NCBI RefSeq assembly: GCF_022201045.2
Contig: NC_068562.1
Coordinates: 3,906,001 to 3,970,000, forward strand
DNA length: 64,000 nucleotides
Direction: 5' to 3'
Origin: Citrus sinensis
Lineage: Eukaryota; Streptophyta; Magnoliopsida; Sapindales; Rutaceae
Shown: positions 49,601-60,476 of the stretch, piece by piece
Layout: each line of letters opens with the position of its first letter
How positions within the stretch are numbered: the first letter of the stretch is position 1
Program-made: the position numbers and the translations under genes
Notes under the pieces: model-generated
Databases searched by the model: none
Told to the model about the DNA's origin: nothing
The model's input: only the letters and a program-made list of their open reading frames with translations

Positions 49601-50674
49601 CTGAATTTCTCAATTTATTTAATTAAAAAAAATGGATACAAGAAGATGTGATCCATCATGATAGCATGGTTTTGGTAAGTTTGCAAGGTGCAGTTTCATT
49701 TAATAGCATTTACCACTTCTAAATCGCATATGAAGATGCAATCTAGAAATGTTTAACCACCAGATCAGGTTAATGTGAAGAACTGACAGTTGATGAAGAA
49801 AAGAGAAGCAATTACATTGAGTGTTTCTGCCTAAAAGAGTGCACTTTTGAAACAGTGCAGTCTGTATCATACAGATTGTTAAAGCACTAAATATTTCGGT
49901 AATGTTATAGTGAGGAAGAAAGCAAAGGAGAGAAGATGACCTCCAAATCAAGCACTCTGTTGCTCACCATGTTTTGGAATCAGAACTTAAAATATGAAGT
50001 AAGACGAATACAACAGAAGGCATACTCACTTTTTGTTCCAACCCTGCAATACAGAAAATGTGTCATCACTTGTATATATGAGGTAATCCTATGTTTCCCC
50101 ACCATATCAGTGGTTCAAGCATTTAAATTGCAAGAATATCATTGTCTTTACAGCAGTAACTGAAAGACGCTCCCAAAGAAAGTATACCATAATTCAAAGT
50201 AGCCAACTAAAAGAGAGAAACGTAGTTGGTGGGAAGACTCACAAGGTAGTGAACATAGTATCTCCACTCTTTTTTCCGAAGCTCAGCTTTTTGAACCTAA
50301 AATAATTGAGCACAGAGTAATCAGAGTAGAAACACTAAAGTTGAAATGTGCACAAGAAATCGAGAAAAAGATTAATCAATTGGAAAACAAGAACAGGTTT
50401 TAAGATTAAAATTATAACGTTTTACCAATTGTAAAACCAAACATCCACTTCAGCAACATATAATTGGAGGCACAATATAAAACAATTATACTTATGCAGC
50501 AGATGCTCCCTTGACCCTTAATTCCTCCTAACAGAATAATGAAGGACAACAGCCTCCACATAATAGCATTTCAATCAAATTTCGGTAGCATTTTCTATAT
50601 ATGTCACAAAAAACTCAAGCTCTAAAGCCATTAACAAAGAACCATAGCTTAATTTTGACTCACATCAGAATATC

Positions 50675-50718
<44 letters not shown>

Positions 50719-51329
50719 TACTCACTCACTCACTCACTCACAGACACTCACAGACACACACAAACACACCCACAGGCAAAAGACTCGATATTGGCAAATT
50801 TAGGAATTCCAGAACTAAAACAACCACTCAAATGTACTCAGTATAGCCACTGACTCAATTAACAACACAAAAACCTGCAATGGAACGCAAATTAAGCTTT
50901 TGGAAATTGATAACATGAATGACGAGCAAAACAAATTTAAGTACATATCACATACCTAATTTATAAACTATGAGCTAAAGATTTATCGAGAACCAAAGGG
51001 CTAGGTCGAAGACCCAGATTTCGGGCGTAAAACACAAATCATAACTTCATATAAAGCCAAAATAAATTTAAAAAATAAAATAAAATAAAGACAGTTAAAT
51101 AACGTTAATTTAAGAAAGATACACGAAGAAGTGACCAAAATAACGTTAATTTAAGAAATACAAAGCAGAAATAGAGAAAAGAAAGAAATGCCTTGGCTTC
51201 GTAGATGCAAGGACCATGATAGGCGAGGACTCGCTCGCCCTCGGAGAAGAGGCTGGAATTGGACGGAGGCGTGTCTCTGCTCGAAGTGTCGCCATCGCTG
51301 CCGGTATCGTCCTTCGATGAGCTTCCCAT
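44336..51329 (-). CDS. MRG-family chromatin reader (chromodomain plus MRG domain; MRG1/MRG2 type)
   Basis: 318 aa from 11 exons: 51192-51329, 50243-50296, 50030-50043, 49055-49200, 48721-48756, 47925-47965, 47232-47333, 46983-47062, 44814-44983, 44531-44615 and 44336-44426. Phases close throughout. Plant MRG proteins bind H3K4me3/H3K36me3 through the chromodomain and bring in histone acetyltransferases, for example at flowering-time genes. The chromodomain spans about 28-85 (GERVLAYHGPCIYEAK, KKEWRYYVHYL, GWNKNWDEWV). A basic, Lys-rich linker with a nuclear-localisation-like KGKKRKSDS follows. The MRG domain is about 140-305 (PSTLKKQLVDDWEFV, LPRLPNVDDIL, YGAEHLLRLFVKLPELL) and the tail is GKGKGKDE. 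Exon 3 is a 14-nt microexon. The exon-1 donor reads AAG|GCATTT, a GC donor. Introns hold two inverted-repeat elements. Confidence 0.93.
44668..44756. repeat. 20-bp direct repeat in MRG intron 9
   Basis: tagtttcatgccgtggatag occurs at 44668-44687 and again, unchanged, at 44737-44756, 69 bp apart, in the intron between exons 9 and 10. Confidence 0.8.
45683..45814. mobile_element. Small hairpin MITE in MRG intron 8
   Basis: About 132 bp whose halves are inverted copies: the left starts TTATGCAGACAC and the right, inverted, starts TTAATGCGGACAC. Both continue through TTTTAATG to a centre near 45748. It pairs along almost its whole length with mismatches. It sits immediately beside the larger foldback at 45840. 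Confidence 0.6.
45840..46632. mobile_element. Long-inverted-repeat foldback transposon in MRG intron 8
   Basis: Two arms of about 208 and 210 bp (45840-46047 and 46423-46632) are inverted copies at roughly 85% identity by eye. Shared blocks include ATACTCTCAATTTTACAC, TTAATATCCATTGGATTTA, TTGAATCAATGGATGA, CCCACCCCAAATCTTT and TTGTATTTTCTCTCTCCCTTCA. The loop is about 375 bp. Outside, both flanks begin GGGT, so the true ends may lie slightly further out (about 45831 and 46647). The arm length suggests a Mutator-like or foldback non-autonomous element. There is no clear target-site duplication and no transposase frame. Confidence 0.7.
46655..46679. repeat. (TG)n microsatellite in MRG intron 8
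   Basis: About twelve TG units right at the outer edge of the foldback's right arm. Confidence 0.9.
48169..48353. repeat. 23-bp perfect direct repeat in MRG intron 5
   Basis: actatattgagtgccaaata plus tta at 48169-48191 and 48331-48353, 162 bp apart, between exons 5 and 6. Confidence 0.8.
50678..50770. repeat. Compound microsatellite (CT)n-(ACTC)n-(AC)n in MRG intron 1
   Basis: About 36 bp of CT, then ACTC units, then CA-rich sequence, within the first intron. Such CT tracts near plant promoters are common. On the gene's own strand it reads as a GA tract. Confidence 0.9.
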
Positions 51330-54300
51330 TTTGAGCTTATTCGAAGCAGCGCCAGACAGACTGAAGATGATCTCTTCTTTGACTTGTTAATTTTAGCTGC
51401 AGGTCATTCTCTTCTGCCGCGACTCGTCGCCCGGCTGTTCTCTATTCTCTCGTTTCGCCCACTGTTTGAAGTGGAATCGCTACGCGGTAGCTGTGATTTA
51501 GAGGAAAAATTAGTAGTGAACCCCTCAATTTAATATGTTTTGTTAATTAAGACCTTCAGTTTAAAATAGTTTACGAATGACTCTAATATTTGTTAAACGT
51601 TATTTAAAGAAAAAAGTACTAGAATTTATCGTTTTTGTCCTTTTTATTTTTTTGGTTGCTTCGATCTTATGCAATATCATAGATGAAGTAATCATAAATT
51701 ACGATGGAAAACTGCAAAAGTAAAAAACAATCAATTCAGTAGTCCAACATTGATGCTGGACTTAAAATTTTTTTTTCCCTTGAATATAAATATTTGGCTT
51801 AAGTAGATACATCTCCTATAAAAATGTGATAGTTTGATCTAAGTTAGTTCTAATAAATTTATATCGGTAATTATGATTATTAAAAAAGCACGACCAGGTA
51901 ATTAAAAAATAAGAAAGATATCAAAATAGAAACCAATTTTTCATTACAAAAATAATAGAGATAAATAGTGTAATTATAACTTTAGGACAAAATGGAAGAT
52001 TGAAGATGGGCGATTACTACTGAATCTATGTTAATTAAATTTATCTATTTTCTAATCCAATCATCAAAACTCAGATTATGCATTGAAGTTTGGTACAGTT
52101 GTAATTTTCAACTAGGGCGTAGAATGCGAATGAGGAGAGAAAGAAGAAAGCCATTAAGAACAGTTTAGTGAATGATTAAAAACTACACTAAAGAGTGGCT
52201 TGAAACTAATTATATTATATTAGCCAAGTGTAGTCATCGATATGTTTAAATATGAGTATGCATATTAAAATGAGTATACATGAAATCAAAATTTATAGTC
52301 GAAACCCTATTTGTTATTGATGTTTGGTAGTTCTATGTTATGAGATAAACATTTTGTGCGAAAAACCTATTTAGCACTTAGACATTTATTGTCAAAAAGT
52401 TGTTAAGTAAGCCTTGAACTTCTTAACTAACTTAGCTAAGTTGCTTGCAGAAGAGTTAGATAAAAAAAGTAATTAGTTAAGTAAAAAAAAAGAGTTTACT
52501 CATAGGTGTTTAAATTACTCATTACTTGTTGCACGTTTTAAATGGCAAGTCTATTTATAGGGAGACTTAACTAATTATAAAATATTCTAAATTTAAAGAG
52601 TTCTCATGATCCAAAGAGAATTCTCATATCTAGTAATTCTTAGAGTGTGCTAGATATTTCTATATATAAACTACGTAGAAATATGTTGATATTGATCATA
52701 GAAATATGTTATGAAAGAGGTATCAAGAAAATCCTTCGTTGTGAACACAAAAAAAAAAGCTTGCGGTTGTAGTGTCGTTGAAGGAAAATTATCCGACCAA
52801 ACTACAAAAGCACGAATTTGCAAAGTCAGATTAGTCATTAGTCAAAGGGTGATCGAGTTGTAGAATTTGAGTTACAAGGAGGTGCAGATATATGTCTAAC
52901 TTCAAAATCTTGTTGCGTGGCCGCTTCAACGTCGGCTGGACCTCACTAACATTGGCCTTACGAAATTTGAATAAGTGGGATGATGTTACAACTGTACCCA
53001 CTCTCTTCCCTGATACAAGCCCAACAAAATAGAATATGATATAATAAAATATTATGACTCTGGAAATTAAAATTTCGGCCACCCTGGGGTTATGCCTGCT
53101 TGTCAAAAATTGCCTTCGAAAATAATAATAAGGGGACCAAAAACTTAGGCGGCTGTGCGAACTGGACTATATATTTAGCACGTCTCCATCGGACAAATTC
53201 ATGGTTAGTTAGTATTTAGTTTATTAGTAGCAGCTGACGCCTACATTGTTGGTTCGATATACTCGCGCGCGCACACACATATATTCATAGTAGCTGGACA
53301 TTTTGACCTAATTTTATACTATATACATACATAAAAACATATATATATGTGTGTGTATTCATTATTATTAGGGCTCATTTTACACGAGAAATATTTAAGG
53401 CACTTCATTTTAGCTTCTAAAGACACTTAATTACGATTTATTTATTCACAAAATAAATAAATACGTAAAAAAAATTAAAAGAATTTAATTTATTGAGATA
53501 CTTTAAGGATAATGAAAAAAGGTTTTATTAACTTCTCCCATGAGAAATTCAATTATACTCGAAAATACTAATTTTTCATTTTCTAAACATCAGAAAATTG
53601 AAAATCTATTTATTTACCCCCAACCTAATATGTATTAAGTAATTTTATATTATATCCGTTGTGAATTGATCATTTTTAAATCACCCTTTACTTTTAAAAA
53701 TCTTAATTTATCTCATTTTTGTTAAGATCGCATAACCAAATTTCATCAATAAACCCCCATTTTTCTCTTATCTTTTAAACAAAAATAAGAATTATCTGAA
53801 ATTAAGATTACTTTTAAATATACTTTAGAATTTAAAATGTCAATGATATAATTTTTTTTTTAATAAACTGACATGATATATGCGTGTAAGTGTTAGATGA
53901 ATAAAAACACATAAATCAACCCTTCTATTGACAACAAATAAAACGAGGCATACGACAAGCACAGAATAGTGTCACACAATTCGTATATTGTAGCTTTATG
54001 CTAAAAATTTGACTCTATTGTTGTTCTGTTTGTTTGATCGCCTTTCTTTTTGGTCTTCTGAACACATGGAGACTAATGAAATTATAGCAAAGCATTACTT
54101 TGTTAATTTTATTCCATTAAAGAATATTCTCTGCTTATTTTCGGCTCTTGATGCCATCAACTAAAGAGTGGCCCCACTGTACCTACCAAAGATATATTTT
54201 AGTGAAGGATTCAATTAACTTGAAGCAACAACACACAGGTATTTATATGATGTATGAAACGGAAGGTACACTACCAATCCCATTCACGTAAGCTATAATG

Positions 54301-54550
54301 AAAACAAAGGATATTACTTAATAAATTAAACATTGAAGCATAGCACCTAAATGATGAATTAGTTTGAAATTAAAGTAGAAGATATTACATTAAATGGCCT
54401 GCCTTTGACAGTGTTTCTAAGTATAGACGTTGAACAAAGACTTTGTTCCCAGAAAAAAAATTATATAACCGAACTGAGGATCACAGAAAGAGAGCTAGCT
54501 AGATTGCTTCTCCTTGCAACAGGTGTGTGAGAGTAACAGGTAAATTAGGG
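51330..54550. other. MRG promoter and 3 kb intergenic DNA
   Basis: 51330-51480 is the GC-richer MRG 5' UTR and promoter. The rest is AT-rich. Around 52540-52570 the minus strand reads GTCTCCCTATAAATAGACTTGCC, a TATA box in LTR-like context. The region from about 52300 to 52830 could be an LTR remnant, but I cannot place its ends. (CA)n/(AT)n tracts lie at 53263-53350. The last few hundred bases before 54551 are likely the 3' UTR of the peptide gene. Confidence 0.45.
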
Positions 54551-54895
54551 TTACTTGTGACCTGCACCAGGGCTTGGACCCGACTGCTTAATGCTTCCTA
54601 GAGTATGATTGTCCGTCAACTTGTGTCCTTCACCGGGGCTTGGACCCGACTGTTTCATGTCTCCGTAAGTATTCCTGTCGTTATACTTGTGTCCTACACC
54701 GGGACTCGGCCCGGATCTCTTGATTGCTTCAAGATATAATCCATCAAACAAACCCTCTAGCCCATCACTCATATAGTTCTTTGACATGGATATGTTGATG
54801 GGGCGGGCGGCTTCTGTCCCAAAGAAACTAAAACTCATTGGAAGAAGAAGAAGAAGAACCAAAAATAAGCTAAGAGATTTGATTGCGGTTGCCAT
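54551..54895 (-). CDS. Secreted-peptide precursor with three SGPSPGxGH motifs (PIP/PIPL type; CEP-like alternative)
   Basis: 114-aa precursor. Start chosen at MATAIKSL (54893-54895), because a hydrophobic signal peptide (about 5-29) follows at once and a TATA box (TATAAATAG, 54951-54959) lies 56 bp upstream. The frame's longer upstream extension is promoter DNA. There are no cysteines after the signal peptide. Three copies of the motif lie at 61-69 (SGPSPGVGH), 83-91 (SGPSPGEGH) and 105-113 (SGPSPGAGH), each followed by Lys and spaced exactly 22 residues apart. The unit is roughly [GA]x[IM]K[RQ]SGPSPGxGHK. SGPS-GxGH is the core of the PIP/PIPL peptides, which are cleaved, proline-hydroxylated and sensed by RLK7-type receptors. 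CEP peptides end SPGxGH too but usually carry FRPT upstream, which is absent. The precursor would be exported and processed in the apoplast. Confidence 0.85.
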   Translation of the reverse strand: MATAIKSLSLFLVLLLLLPMSFSFFGTEAARPINISMSKNYMSDGLEGLFDGLYLEAIKRSGPSPGVGHKYNDRNTYGDMKQSGPSPGEGHKLTDNHTLGSIKQSGPSPGAGHK

Positions 54896-54950
54896 TTGCT
54901 GAAGTTTAAATGAAAGCGTGTGATATATGCAACATGCAGAACCTGGTGTG

Positions 54951-54959
54951 CTATTTATA
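54951..54959 (-). promoter_or_regulatory. TATA box of the three-motif peptide gene
   Basis: TATAAATAG on the minus strand, 56 bp before the ATG, predicting a 5' UTR of only about 25 nt. It helps fix the start codon. Confidence 0.7.
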
Positions 54960-57900
54960 ACGGCGATTAGTTTGGCCTTGACTGTGAGAACTAAGATAGT
55001 TTTTCTTTGACTATAAATTACGTTGGACTTTAATATTGCACCATTCAAACAAACGTGATAATTTTTATCTCCCTTATTCAAATAAACGTGTGAAAGAATA
55101 TATTCTTGGCTTGGTAACGAGGAACCAACGAGCTTCTTGACTCGAAGAGCTGGAAAAAGAAAATGAGAGAAATTGAATAAAACTAGAGATTGCGAGTCCA
55201 ATTTGGAGGTGAATTGAAGAGAATGATATGAATTGAAAATAGAAAAATAACTCAACAAGTAGCATGGGTTCTTTGGTTCATTGGCAGCCATATGGTCAGT
55301 AAATGACTTTTTTTCTTTTTTCCATCCCTTACCAATTTCCAAAGACCAACATATATATAGAGTTGTTGGGATTGACAAAAAAAAATATTATTTTAACAAA
55401 GTTATTTATTTATCAATAAATGAATAATTTAACAAATTATGGATAAATAAATATTTGTTAATTTAGGAATATATTTTATTTTAAGATGAGTTTTGTTAAT
55501 ACATTGTACATACTTACCTATGAAGGAGCACATATTGTATTTTCTCAGTTCAACAGTTTCTCCTCCAACAGCTATAAACCATCATGCTTGCTAGTTCATT
55601 TTAACATATTACATACATATTCTAATATAATATCTATAATAATGCTTATTGGAATATACATCAATTTGTTCTTATTCCTAAATTTGGAATATATTAGAAA
55701 GACATAAAGAAAATGTACCAAACGCAATGCATGCTCTACACAAAATTAAGGATAATGCTCTAGTCAATTTAAGAACAAAGAAAAAATAAATAATTTTAGA
55801 TTCTTAAATGTATAGTTTGCAAAGAGTTGAATTCAAATAATTAAAGTTGCAAAGAAAAAAAGATCCTAAATGTTGTGAATTTTATAATTTATTCATTATT
55901 TAATTTTGTATTTGGTTAATTTTTAATTTATATTTTCATTGGACTCTAAACACATTCAAAAAAAGTTATTATCTTATGCGTTTAGCAAAATTATTAATTT
56001 AATACACTAACCCAAGCTAGCACCAAAAGATTTTATTATTTAATCAAGGTTATTAATTTATCAAATATTTATTTTTTGAGATTTTACTGTATGTTGAACA
56101 TTATAAGAAGGATTTATGTGTATTTTAGTTGCTTGTTGTTTTCATTTTTAGTCTAAAGTTTTAATATATTTAGTTGTCAAACAATTTCATCTAAATTAAA
56201 TGGAAAATTTTAAAATAGTCCACTTTTATTTGAAGTCTGAATGTTGAATATTAAATAAATAAGTAGTTTTAGTATTACAATGATTATTGATGTTATGCTA
56301 ATATTTATTTTTGTGATGAATTCAAAGAGAAGAAGTGTAATTTATTATTTTTTAAAAAATTTCTATTGATCACATTAATTAACTTGTTAAATTTTTAATA
56401 TGAAGAAGAAGAGTGTGTGTGTACACAACACTTAAAAGGAATGCGCATGTCACTTTCAAAATTTTTTATTTTAAAAAAAATTAATACTTATAATCATATC
56501 AATTTTTTTTAAAAATATGTTTATCACCCAAAAATATCTTTTGGTGATTTTAATTGTAAGAATATTTTAATTTGAGGAAAAAGAATACCTATACCCTCAA
56601 AGTCCAAAGAAGTGATCATTTACACCCCCGAGTTTTTAATAAAGAACTTCAAGACTTTGAATATAATAACTAAAAATTTTGACTTTAAATTTTTTAATAA
56701 ATACAAATAAGTATAATATAAATAATTTAAAATATTCAATAGACTAATAATAAGTATTTAAAGTAATTTTAAAAATTCCAATTATTATATTTATTTTAAT
56801 AATATATTTGCAATTATTATAAAGATTTTAATTAAATCACTGGGTTAAATTGATTTTACTATTAATAAAATATATCTCACATATCAATAATATTAAAATG
56901 ATTTTTATAATATTCAAAATAATTCTAATTTTTATATATTAATTTTAATAATATGTTTCTATTGATTATTAAAATTACTTTGATATAATAACATATGTCT
57001 AATAGATAGTAAAATATTAAAAAAATTAAATATTGAAATTATTTTAAATGAAAATATTATTACATTTATTCTAATATTATATTTCTATTATTATAAATAT
57101 TAGAGTCAAATTTTTTGGATTAAAAAAATTAAAGAGAATTATAATCAAAAGGGCATCCTTTATTAAAAACCTAGGGTGCACACGAGTATTTTCCCAACCC
57201 TTGGAGCCAGGGATGTAGTCAAAAAATTATTTTAGTTGAGACAAATTCAATTTATAATCCAAACTATGAATGCAGCTTAACTGACCATGAATGCAGCTAC
57301 ACTGGCTCCACTAGTGGGTGTAACTTTTATTTTCCTTTAATTTTAAGAAATATAAATAACATTTTGGAATGAAATAACTTTAAGGGCCATCCACATAGGT
57401 AAAGTTGAGTCCCGCCAAAGGATTCAATTTCTTTCAATTCAGCTGAAATATGGTTGCGGCAAATTGTTTGTTTCAAGTTCCTGTCTTTTTCGTTTGGCTT
57501 ATTGCTGACCCCGAAATATACTGCTGAGAATTAGACACGTGGGGATTCAACTCATTTTCATTTTGCCTTGTTGATGATAAACTGCAAAGAATTAGAGCCA
57601 GTTTGTGAGTTGGCCATGCCAATTTATATAGGTTTGGAAAAATGATATTTACCCATCGAACCTGATCTCAAACTCACCAAAGCAGACTTTTGGAGTAGGT
57701 TTGTTATCAATTAAAGACTTCGGAAACTTTGTTATTAGCTTAATTTTTATTTATTCTTTAATGAGTTTGGGGTGAATTGGAGACTTCGAGTGGGCTCTCT
57801 CCATGGCTCATAAATTTGGCATACTCCTATTAGCCAGTTTAGTGTTTTAGGTTATGGCAGGTGCGGCCGTGCGGGTTATAAGGAAACCATCTTGTTTGGA

Positions 57901-58446
57901 AAAAGGTCTGGAAATTTTCTTAAAAGGGGCAAGTAAGCATGAAATAGCACAGTAGTTAAATTTTGAATAAGAATTAAGTTCTATAGCGGTTCAAAATTTG
58001 AATAAAAGTTAATTTTAGGCTTATCTACTCAAATACCCCAGTATCAACAATCAAGCTGCCAAGACAGGCAAGGGTAGGAATTGAATTCTTTTCCATGTTG
58101 TTTGAAATGGAAGATCTCCACTGTCAGATCCTGCCTGATATTCCTTAAAAGGCTTTGCTTCATTGTTGTGTGTGCCCTGTGCAGTGATATAGATGGTAAT
58201 TTCATAGAAAATTAAAGTTATTTTTATTCAGGTTTTAGAATAATTAAAAACGATAATTCAGAAAATTAAAATTCATTGACGACATTAGGTTATATATGAT
58301 TCTTTAGACATATAAAATCAGTTTAACTTGTAACATAGAACATTGAAGTGCTTAATATCAGTGCAATTGAACTGGTTTTTCTTTCTCTTTAAGAATCTTA
58401 AAATTACCCAATTGCCTTCTTGCTCACTCAGTCACACAAGCTAGCG
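54960..58446. other. 3.5 kb intergenic DNA, very AT-rich
   Basis: Upstream region of the peptide gene, then AT-rich DNA. 56600-57190 has related ends: a GTTTTTAATAAAG block at 56633-56645 and its inverted partner near 57150. It could be a non-autonomous DNA element of about 0.6 kb. 58200-58446 would be the promoter of the UGT pseudogene. No other gene seen. Confidence 0.4.
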
Positions 58447-60476
58447 ATGGGAAGCGAAGTGCAAGTACGTGTTTTAATGGTCACATTCTCAACGCATGGG
58501 CACTTGAACCACGACTCTCAGGCTCGCAAAACGCCTCGTTTCGAAGGGCCTTCATGTGACTGTCGCCACCACTGAAGCTGCGCGTAAGCACTTGATGCTC
58601 AACCTCACGGCTACTCGCATCACCGAAAGCACGGTTCAATTTGTGTTCTTCCCTGATGGCCTCAGCGACGACTTTGATCGCATCAAATACGTAGGTGCCT
58701 TCATTGAATCACTTCAAAAGGTAGGGTCCAAGAATCTCTCAAGTATTATTAACAATCTCTCCAACAACGACAAAAAAAAATCCTGCATCATCACCAATCC
58801 CTTTATGCCATGGGTCCCCGATGTTGCAGCAGAGCACAAAATCCCTTGTGCAGTGCTTTGGATCCAAGCTTGCGCTGCCTACTACATTTACTATCATTAC
58901 TTTAAGCATCCGCAATTATTCCCATCTTTAGAGAACCCAAATGAGGCCGTCCATTTGCCCGCTATGCCATCGTTACTAGTAAACGAACTTCCTTCATCTC
59001 TCCTTCCTTCAGGTCCCATTCACTTTGTAGAAACTAAAGGGTATTTTAGTTGCTCAAACACCTTTAGCTTCTGCCCAAGATCCAAAATCAGATTCCTAGA
59101 TGCTTGTCTATAGATGACTTGAAAAAGATTTAATCAAGAACCTCAACTGGACAGAACAATCAATGGTTTAAGAATCAAAGAATCTAATCAAACTAAAGAA
59201 TAAAGAACAGAAGAGTTTTAACGTGGTTCAGCTAAATCACTTAGCTTACATCCACAGAGGAACAAGACTTCAGGCTTTTATTGAATGAACTCAAGATTAC
59301 AGAGAATTTACAGATTGTATCTCATGAAAATTAAATTCCCTCATATGAGAGATTAACCCCCTTTTATACTCATGATTCGTAGCCAGCTATCTGCACCAGA
59401 ATCGGCTCCTTTTAGTTGCTGATAACCTCCTGGAAAACTAATTCCAGATGCTCACGTGCAAGCCATGCTTCATCAACGACTTTTAACGGCTTCTCATTAG
59501 AACCATTCACGTGCGCATCATGTGTTTCACTAACTTAAACGACAGTCACTGATACCGTTTTAGTTAGCTTTGTATTTAAACACCAAAACACACTCTTCTC
59601 AAGTCATTTTGAATGCCACTGAATTGCTTTCACTGGTTACTTTACACACTTCAAGCAATTGGTTTAGATTTCGTGCAAAAATTGGATAAGGTAAAATGGA
59701 TTCTGGGAAGTTCTTTCTATGAGCTAGAAGAGAATGTGGTAGCGTCGATGGCTACGTTTACTCCAATTATTCCCGTGGGTCCATTAGTGTCACCATTTAT
59801 GCTTGGAAAACAAGAAAACGCCACTGCTCCTAGTTTGGATATGTGGAGTACTGCTGAAGAATGTTCTTGCATAGAAATACATCAATGGCTTAACAAGAAG
59901 CCACCTTCATCGGTTATTTACATATCATTTGGGAGCTTACTTGTGTTATCGCAAAATCAGATAGACAGCATAGCCGCAGCACTGATAAACACCAAACGAC
60001 CATTTCTTTGGGTGATTAGGTCCCAAGAGAATAAGGAGGGAGGAGTGCTGCGAGCTGGGTTCTTGGAAGAGACAAAAGACAGAGGCTTGGTCGTAAAATG
60101 GTGTTCTCAAGAGAAAGTACTTATGCACGCGGCCGTGTCTTGCTTCCTTACTCATTGCGGATGGAATTCAACCCTGGAAACTGTGGCGGCTGGGGTGCCT
60201 GTGATTGCTTATCCGGAATGGACAGATCAGCCAACGGACGCGAAGCTTTTGGTTGATGTTTTCAAGATTGGTGTGAGGATGAGAAACGAGGAAGATGGAA
60301 CGCTTAGCATTCAACAAGTGCAAAGGTGCATTGACGAGGCAACACAAGGCCTCAATGCAACGCAAATGAAGAAGAGGGCTGTGGCCTGGAAAGAAGCAGC
60401 AAAGAAAGCCTTGGAGGATGGTGGCTCCTCTGATGCCAATATCAATCGTTTTATTAATGAAATTACTAGAAAATGA
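58447..60476 (+). pseudogene. UDP-glycosyltransferase pseudogene, UGT84B-like
   Basis: Homology to UGT84B-type glucosyltransferases runs from the ATG at 58447 (MGSEVQVRVLMVTFSTHGHLN) to the stop at 60474-60476. A one-base frameshift at about 58513-58525, in the acceptor loop just after the catalytic-His region, moves the reading frame, so the N-terminal 24 codons and the following RLAKRLVSKGLHVTV segment are out of phase. A second break is a 612-bp insertion (59027-59638) in the linker before VKWILGSSFYELEE. The 3' part is intact, including the sugar-donor PSPG box (about 60098-60230: WCSQEKVL, HCGWNS, WTDQ). Arabidopsis UGT84B enzymes make glucose esters of auxin and other carboxylic acids. 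Unless the frameshift is a sequencing error and the insert is spliced out, no working enzyme is made. Confidence 0.88.
59027..59638. mobile_element. Insertion in the UGT, containing an LTR-like core
   Basis: Flanked by ACTTT at 59022-59026 and 59639-59643, a candidate 5-bp duplication. Within it, 59115-59606 begins TGACTTGA and ends TCAAGTCA, and contains AACGTGGTTCAGC, then GCTTACATCCACAG and AGGAACAAGACTTC. This is the text found near the 3' end of many plant Copia LTRs, here on the minus strand. There is no primer site or internal domain. The 88 bp before and 32 bp after the core belong neither to the UGT nor clearly to the LTR, so the structure may be two events. Confidence 0.6.

Noticed and set aside
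52300..52830. Complete LTR element
   Set aside because: There is a TATA box in LTR-like context, but I could not find paired ends, a primer-binding site or a target-site duplication.
54896..55378. N-terminal extension of the three-motif peptide frame to a 275-aa protein
   Set aside because: It reads through a TATA box and AT-rich promoter DNA. The signal peptide starts at the inner ATG (54895), and no relative has such an extension.
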